Assembly (NCBI RefSeq): GCF_024919275.1
Contig: NZ_JANWGH010000002.1
Location: forward strand, 803,609-867,608
Direction: 5' to 3'
DNA length: 64,000 bases
Source: Algoriphagus limi
Lineage (GTDB): Bacteria; Bacteroidota; Bacteroidia; Cytophagales; Cyclobacteriaceae
Shown: piece by piece, positions 62,001 to 64,000 of the stretch
How the letters are laid out: every line of letters begins with the position of its first letter
Position numbering within the stretch: the stretch's first letter is position 1
Made by a program: the position numbers and the translations under genes
Notes under the pieces: generated by a model
The model's input: the letters and a program-made list of their open reading frames with translations, nothing else
What the model was told of the DNA's origin: nothing
Databases searched by the model: none

Positions 62001-64000
62001 CTGTAAATGCTATTGTTGATTTAGGAATTTCAAAAACAGATAATACAGACACTTATATTCCAGGCCAGATTAATACTTATACAATAGTAGTTACGAATTC
62101 TGGTCCAAGTGATGCTAATGGTGCCACAGTATCAGATGTTTTGCCAGTTGGTACTACTGGTTCTTGGACTGCAACTTTTTCAGGAGGTGCTACCGGTATT
62201 GCAAGTGGTACAGGGGATATAAGCGAAATTGTAAATGTTCCGGAAGGAGGTAGTATTACATATACTGTCTCATTAAACATTCCGAGTAATTATACTGGAG
62301 ATTTAGTAAATACTGCTTCAGTAAGTTCTCCTACAGGTATTTCCGATAGTAATACAGGTAATAATAATGCTACTGATACGGATACACAAAACAGCCAAGT
62401 AGATCTTGAAATCACAAAGGTTGTTGATATTATAGAGCCTTTAGTAGGTTCTAGTGTAGAGTTTACCCTGACAGTAACTAATAATGGTCCAAGTGATGCA
62501 ACGGGAGTTACAGTTAACGATCTTTTACCAAATGGATATTCCTATTTAAGCGATAATGGTGGAGGAGCTTATGATTCCAATGCTGGAGTTTGGACTATTG
62601 GCAATTTGACAAATGGATCTAGTGCAAGTTTAATTATTACAGCCAATGTAAATGAACCTGGAGATGGAATCAGTTATGTGAATACTGCTTCTGTTTCAGG
62701 AAACGAAAATGATCCAAATACTGGTAATAATTCAGATATTGAATTAACCAGTCCAGTCTCGCAACCGAGCCTGACTGTTGTGAAAACCCAAATTAGTGGC
62801 CCCGACCCTGTTACTGCTGCTGGTCAAGTATTGACCTATGAGATTATAGTTTCAAACACAGGAAACCGCACTCTTTCGAACGTTGTTCCGATTGAAACTT
62901 TTCCTGGTGCAGGTGCAAATACATTGACAGGACCAGTCGAGAGCATTTCTACCAATAATACCTTGAATATTGGGGAGACTTGGACTTATACTGCAACATA
63001 TACTACAACTCAGGAGGACATTGATGGTGGTGGTCCACTTTATAATACTTTTAGAATAAGCACAGACTTAGTTCCTGGCCCTACCTCAGATACTGAGGAG
63101 ACGGCAGTTGAGCAGAGCCCATCTCTTACTGTCAATAAGACGGTGGATCTTCCAACTATCAACGAGCCTGGTATCCTTTCCTATACAATCCTTGTTGAAA
63201 ATACTGGGAATATTAGTCTTAATAATGTTCTTGTTTCTGATCCTTTTGCTGATGGAGCTCCTACTTATGTAAGTGGGGATTTGAATTCAAACAATATCCT
63301 TGAAATTGATGAAGCTTGGACCTATACCGCGACAAAGACGGTAACTCAGTCCATGATCGATGCTGGAACAGCATTGGTGAATACAGCTAGTGTAACTTCT
63401 GATGAGGTTACAACGCCTGTTGAAGATGACGCGACAACGACGATTATTAAAGTTGCTTCTATTACGCCAGCCACTGAGACTGAGGGCATCGACCTTAACC
63501 ATACGGTGGCGATGAGTGGCGCAGCAGACCGTCCGTTGACCTATGCGTTCGATGTGACCGATATTACGGCTACTGCGGATGTGGATTACGACCTGACGAA
63601 TGTGATCTTCAGCGATGGGGTGACCTATAATGACGTTACGGGAGAAATCACGGTACCAGCTGGGGTGACCGAGTTTACGGTGACGTTCCCAGGCTTGACC
63701 GACTTGTTGGATGAGAATGACGAGACCTATGAGTTGACCATCGGCGGGGTGACTGCCACCGGTACGATTACCGATGATGATACAGCAGCGGTACAGAGCA
63801 TCACGGATGATACTCAAATCGAGGGTACTGATCTGACGCATACGGTGACGATGACCACGGCTTCGGCTACGGACGAAACCTATGCGTTCGATGTGACCGA
63901 TATTACGGCTACTGCGGATGTGGATTACGACCTGACGAATGTGATCTTCAGCGATGGGGTGACCTATAATGACGTTACGGGAGAAATCACGGTACCAGCT
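56060..64000 (+). CDS. Giant secreted repeat protein with DUF11, amidotransferase-like and Calx-beta domains (3' end outside window)
   Basis: The frame is open from the ATG at 56060 to the window edge: at least 2647 residues. It starts with a long signal segment (RFLAIAQFLTILILLTGMGQ then AFAQ). Seven DUF11 domains follow (each about 120 residues, with ADLAITKTV...G..ITYTITVTNNGP and DILPAG). Residues about 905-1267 form a different domain (see the separate entry), then a PKD-like domain. Then come seven more DUF11 domains, two related domains (PSLTVVKTQ, PSLTVNKTV), and Calx-beta-type repeats of 113 residues at the edge. It should be a surface adhesin or matrix protein; a C-terminal sorting domain for type IX secretion would be expected beyond the edge but is not seen. 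Confidence 0.88.
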   Translation, partial: MIEYYVKRSFQNTSKRFLAIAQFLTILILLTGMGQAFAQTNIQVTNLTVNDNTPNEGQNITYTVTIRNNGPQATTALRIIDLLPSSLTFVSANPSQGTYTSSTGVWDIGALASGQNRTLSIVATVKTGTSGTIITNTASYLSSTPADNNTADNSLSLALTVNQPDIEVTKSVNDNTPDVGQAITYTITAKNVGVQDAPATGLQITDLIPSGLTYQSHSTAAGTYTPGSGIWNIGTLNDNVTVSLSITATVNAGQTGATITNTASVTAINQPDPTSSNNTASIPVTVNYPDIQITKTVSNGPYNEGTNLTYTVKVKNNGPTNATNLKVRDKLASLLTYVSHTVDQGTYLPTPDGIWDIGSLASGQTRTLTITAFPKIGSSGLAINNTASLFSMTENDPNTSNNTANVEIEVAKVDLLLEKSVNDNTPDVGQEIEFSLKLTNLGPGIGTNIVVKDILPAGLTFTQFTSIPGGTTATHSSGTITWTTPTRTTGNQTLKFKATVNAGYGARTITNTAFVESFQQVDPNLANNTASLPFVVNGADLAITKTVSNPAPSNGQQITYTITVTNKGPLAGNDVQIQDILPAGVSFVSSSATESSYNSGTGIWGGTNLDLNVNETQTLTIVANVTATNGTLVNNTASIITQTNQDGITSNNTASAFFVVGNADIALTKTVNGSVFNVGSPIIYTLTLTNNGPFQAAGFSVQDQLPAGITFVSSSATLGSYSNTTGVWSFGTNTLASGASASLTINATVNANTAGFTITNNATAVSVQGGNNTANDNASATFKVSGADIALTKTASASTPIQGDPLTYTITATNNGPNATTGLVIKDILPTNLQHNSSSATVGTYNVGTGEWTIGNLANGASATLTINTTILNGGGFTNTVTVLSSSAPDNVTGNNKASVFTSALKTFNAGACIIDMGVIPQTANSGLRPYGLIYQLVTNLKIPVYWAINPSKSFGTPTTKVDQPDFTVGGKTYYGGAFIIPAEFVPLAQATINSWVASYPGLTVDCNRPAFNAPIHGVITSFPRAVLDAQNGSKAIDAFYTPAGIPSSSYRADGAPSNLTICDDIYVMPHADPQDWDAIEKTTLDNFIKNGGWLFAACHAVSALESLVDLDGDGSGDLNYLSNAGLVPWGSHSDGTIPPPYYYSTGPGQYAASVASDPFMQFLGRFDGALQNGSEQINIPKAGGWRPTTTVAVWDHDHPQVLSGLYPPGPAAALAYGRAFGNPAYGMIMEFTSHTFNGGTVAENTAAGRTYGNFLLQAGIEFKPKIVTAAAPVTLNAGEIGSFTMNIEGKAPPLTYSWTSSAGGTFSAPNSASTDFTAPVVNDTTTIYITLTVTDNCGRTNFETFAIPVYPKADVAITKTQTSGPVAVGENITYTITVTNNGPSQAKEVVVNDVLPAGLTLVSATPNVGTWTSPNWSVGNLNNGTSAILTIVAKVNSSVADGTVITNTATVSSTTNDTNTSNNTSTVNKTVNTSADLAITKTGSPNPVIAGENLTYTISVTNNGPSDAQNVEVNDVLPAELSLISASPSVGTWTEPTWTIGTLASGGSATITIVTNVSSALAQGVTINNTATVSSSTTDPNTGNNTSTSNTTVNTNADLSIQKQFIQASASPGGTNPLIEYSITITNDGPSVATGVTFSDVPSTGFKAGGLYQWSTDGTTWTTFTTGPPFVYPISLPSNIDLAPGTSSTIYFRGESSTGTITNKSFTNTATADSDVSDPVSANNTVTVTTEPSIVADISIVKTDSPDPVIAGNTLSYTLLVSNGGPDIATNIVVTDVLSAIYLIPANATYTLNGGASTPWTGSLNIGSLSSGGTSTVVISVPVKPEVAPGTVINNTASVTSDANDPDLGNNSSTANTTVNSSADLSIVKTATPDPVIAGENITYTIEVTNSGPSDALAVSVSDVLPAGLSLISATPSTGTWSAPTWTIGTLGAGESTSLILVASVDPSVSHNSTITNTAAVTSSTPDPNTSNNTSTDDTTVNAIVDLGISKTDNTDTYIPGQINTYTIVVTNSGPSDANGATVSDVLPVGTTGSWTATFSGGATGIASGTGDISEIVNVPEGGSITYTVSLNIPSNYTGDLVNTASVSSPTGISDSNTGNNNATDTDTQNSQVDLEITKVVDIIEPLVGSSVEFTLTVTNNGPSDATGVTVNDLLPNGYSYLSDNGGGAYDSNAGVWTIGNLTNGSSASLIITANVNEPGDGISYVNTASVSGNENDPNTGNNSDIELTSPVSQPSLTVVKTQISGPDPVTAAGQVLTYEIIVSNTGNRTLSNVVPIETFPGAGANTLTGPVESISTNNTLNIGETWTYTATYTTTQEDIDGGGPLYNTFRISTDLVPGPTSDTEETAVEQSPSLTVNKTVDLPTINEPGILSYTILVENTGNISLNNVLVSDPFADGAPTYVSGDLNSNNILEIDEAWTYTATKTVTQSMIDAGTALVNTASVTSDEVTTPVEDDATTTIIKVASITPATETEGIDLNHTVAMSGAADRPLTYAFDVTDITATADVDYDLTNVIFSDGVTYNDVTGEITVPAGVTEFTVTFPGLTDLLDENDETYELTIGGVTATGTITDDDTAAVQSITDDTQIEGTDLTHTVTMTTASATDETYAFDVTDITATADVDYDLTNVIFSDGVTYNDVTGEITVPA
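58771..59862 (+). other. Class I glutamine amidotransferase-like (ThuA/DUF4159-like) domain inside the giant protein
   Basis: Within the repeat protein, residues about 905-1267 lack DUF11 text and read as an alpha/beta domain: LYQLVTNLKIPVYWAINPS (read from LIYQLVTNLKIPVYW), YGGAFIIPAEF, DDIYVMPHADPQDWDAIEKT, then a GGWLFAACHAVSALE elbow with Cys1099-His1100, and later YGMIMEFTSHTF. The Cys-His elbow after a GGW strand resembles the nucleophile elbow of class I amidotransferase-like proteins. The family is tentative. Confidence 0.5.
63542..64000 (+). repeat. Tandem 339-bp Calx-beta-type repeat, identical at DNA level
   Basis: The segment 63542-63661 recurs without a change at 63881-64000, a spacing of 339 bases (113 codons). 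Residues read TYAFDVTDITATADVDYDLT, then NVIFSDGVTYNDVTGEITVP. The second copy is cut by the window edge, so more copies probably follow. The bases here are GC-richer than in the DUF11 part. Confidence 0.93.

Overview
The window looks like chromosome of a Bacteroidota bacterium, most likely order Cytophagales (a Cyclobacteriaceae or Algoriphagus-like genome). The reasons are a SusC/SusD pair, a TonB-dependent receptor paired with a beta-helix lipoprotein, many lipoproteins, a Wzi-type capsule protein, small Bacteroidota-only families, AT-rich spacers and the lack of strong Shine-Dalgarno sequences. I see no rRNA, tRNA, phage or CRISPR array. The genus is inference.

Layout. 1-5.6 kb: truncated TPR protein, coiled-coil membrane protein, sarcosine/N-methyltryptophan oxidase-like flavoenzyme, MsbA-like ABC exporter, DUF3050 protein. 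5.6-8.7 kb: an exopolysaccharide-type initiating sugar transferase between two methyltransferases. 8.7-10.3 kb: tandem universal stress protein and a 2H phosphoesterase. 10.3-15.4 kb: long AT-rich leader, then SusC and SusD. 15.4-20.2 kb: DUF6702-like protein, HupE/UreJ-like protein, M1 peptidase, M20 amidohydrolase. 20.3-20.9 kb: ParD/ParE toxin-antitoxin pair.

21.1-25.6 kb is the most unusual part. A 23S rRNA pseudouridine synthase gene (RluE type) is followed by a lipoprotein with a variable Cys-rich C-terminus, two small paralogous genes, an orphan copy of only the Cys-rich tail, and a third, broken paralogue of the small genes. Then come the end of a cytochrome-like gene, a pair of palindromes, and a second, diverged copy of the last 50 codons of the pseudouridine synthase. 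This resembles a polymorphic-toxin/immunity island with a displaced toxin tip, bracketed by a duplicated gene end. An (AC)10 repeat precedes the lipoprotein.

25.9-34 kb: MoxR ATPase, beta-helix lipoprotein plus TonB receptor, cation efflux protein, cupin and WecB. 34-38.5 kb: lipoprotein, Wzi-like protein, glycosyltransferase and flavoprotein, further envelope polysaccharide genes. 38.5-45.4 kb: SlyD-like isomerase, transglutaminase-like protein, RlmH, fasciclin protein, Fur-family regulator and a large zinc metalloprotease. 45.4-49.3 kb: a compact type III polyketide synthase cluster (flavoprotein, UbiA prenyltransferase, PKS, methyltransferase). 49.3-54.2 kb: MscS channel, a MITE-like element, GH30 glycosidase, arylsulfatase, nitroreductase. 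54.3-64 kb: membrane-bound AraC-type regulator, a small protein, and a giant secreted DUF11/Calx-beta repeat protein of at least 2647 residues, open at the window edge, with an amidotransferase-like domain in its middle.

Functional names come from motifs and family knowledge read by eye; no database search was run.
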